A program made the position numbers and the translations under genes. From positions 1 through 6,130 of the forward strand of contig SLQC01000072.1 in NCBI GenBank assembly GCA_007131625.1: a DNA stretch of 6,130 bases, in the 5' to 3' direction. Shown piece after piece: positions 5,665 to 6,130 of this stretch. The stretch's first letter is position 1; every line of letters begins with the position of its first letter. The stretch is from Balneolales bacterium. GTDB lineage: Bacteria > Bacteroidota > Rhodothermia > Balneolales > Natronogracilivirgulaceae. The notes beneath the pieces were generated by a model. That model did not search any database, was not told the origin of the DNA, and saw only the letters and a list, made by a program, of their open reading frames with translations.

Positions 5665-6130
5665 TTATTTAACGAACATCATTTGACGGGTCAGCACCTG
5701 GTCGCCGGTCTGCAGGCGGTAGATATAACTGCCGCTTGCCAGTTGGCCTGCATCAAAGTTGACCTGATAGCTGCCGGCGGTTTGCTGCTCGTTAACCAAT
5801 GTAGCCACACGCTGGCCAATCACATTATATACCTGCAGCATGACCAGGCCGGCATCGGCCGGTACTTCGTAGCTGATGGTAGTCGATGGGTTAAATGGAT
5901 TGGGATAGTTTTGATCCAGACGGAAGGTATGCATCCGGTCCACCGGTTCTGCGTCGACACCATTATCGCACGGAACATTGGTGCGGGATATTAACCACGT
6001 TCTTGGCTGATAGTAGTCTTCATTGTTATGGCGCTCGATTTCCGCCAGCCACGCTTCAAATGCCGGAACTACGGGTTCACAAATACCCGTACCATCATAT
6101 TCCAGGTTCCGCATGAAATGAGCCTCCTGG
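5665..6130 (-). CDS. Secreted protein with T9SS C-terminal sorting domain, 5' part cut by window edge
   Basis: The last 155 codons of a gene whose frame is open to the right edge; the ATG at 6114 is probably an internal methionine, because the frame continues upstream with protein-like sequence. Counted from that ATG, residues 1-60 end an unidentified domain (YDGTGICEPVVPAFEAWL, then NVPCDNGVDAEP). Residues 65-149 form a type A T9SS sorting domain: LDQNYPNPFNPSTTI (66-80), an immunoglobulin-like strand region with VYNVIGQRVATLV, GSYIYRL, and the end RQMMFVK. The T9SS recognises this domain, moves the protein across the outer membrane, and cleaves it to release or surface-attach the product. 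The enzyme domain lies outside the window; an enzyme of the same polysaccharide locus is likely but unproven. The stop TAA at 5665-5667 is followed within about 10 bases by the istB relic. Confidence 0.85.
   Translation of the reverse strand, partial: QEAHFMRNLEYDGTGICEPVVPAFEAWLAEIERHNNEDYYQPRTWLISRTNVPCDNGVDAEPVDRMHTFRLDQNYPNPFNPSTTISYEVPADAGLVMLQVYNVIGQRVATLVNEQQTAGSYQVNFDAGQLASGSYIYRLQTGDQVLTRQMMFVK

Noticed and set aside
5433..5672. 79-residue plus-strand open frame
   Set aside because: It lies antisense to the istB relic, whose minus-strand Walker B motif explains the sequence; the translation matches no known family.
5665..6114. A complete small gene starting at ATG 6114
   Set aside because: The frame is open to the window edge with protein-like sequence, and a T9SS sorting domain needs an N-terminal export signal and cargo, so this is the tail of a larger gene.

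Overview
The window looks like chromosomal DNA from a member of the Bacteroidota/FCB-type bacteria (for example Balneolota, Rhodothermota, Ignavibacteriota or a related uncultured lineage). The best evidence is the C-terminal type IX secretion (T9SS) sorting domain at the right edge, with its typical NYPNPFNPSTTI motif and a basic MMFVK end. Clear Shine-Dalgarno sequences are lacking, there are two probable lipoproteins, and one exported protein carries a twin-arginine signal. The exact phylum is an inference.

All real genes lie on the minus strand, so the window reads from right to left. At the right edge (5665-6130) is the 3' end of a secreted protein carrying the T9SS sorting domain. Next come two abutting insertion-sequence relics (5161-5655): a broken IS21-type istB ATPase followed by the N-terminal part of an IS5-family transposase. 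A short leader then precedes a tight cluster of three genes. The first is a probable lipoprotein with an alpha/alpha-barrel, polysaccharide lyase or glycosidase-like fold (3255-5009). The second is a Tat-exported Gfo/Idh/MocA-family oxidoreductase (1872-3206). The third is a ThuA-like lipoprotein (921-1802). The gaps are 48 and 69 bp, which fits one operon. After a 464-bp gap rich in palindromes and hairpins comes the 5' part of an exported protein related to pectic acid lyase-type alpha/alpha-toroid proteins (<1-456).

Taken together this is a piece of an extracytoplasmic carbohydrate-catabolism locus: two helical-barrel enzymes that probably act on polysaccharide or oligosaccharide, a sugar oxidoreductase sent out by Tat, and a ThuA-like protein, a partner commonly found with such oxidoreductases. 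The substrate is not proven; pectin-type uronic acid polymers are the best guess. No SusC/SusD pair, sulfatase, regulator gene, tRNA, rRNA or CRISPR array is visible. The least explained parts are the structured 464-bp intergenic region (two palindromes and a set of nested and overlapping hairpins with a T-run) and the composite transposon relic.
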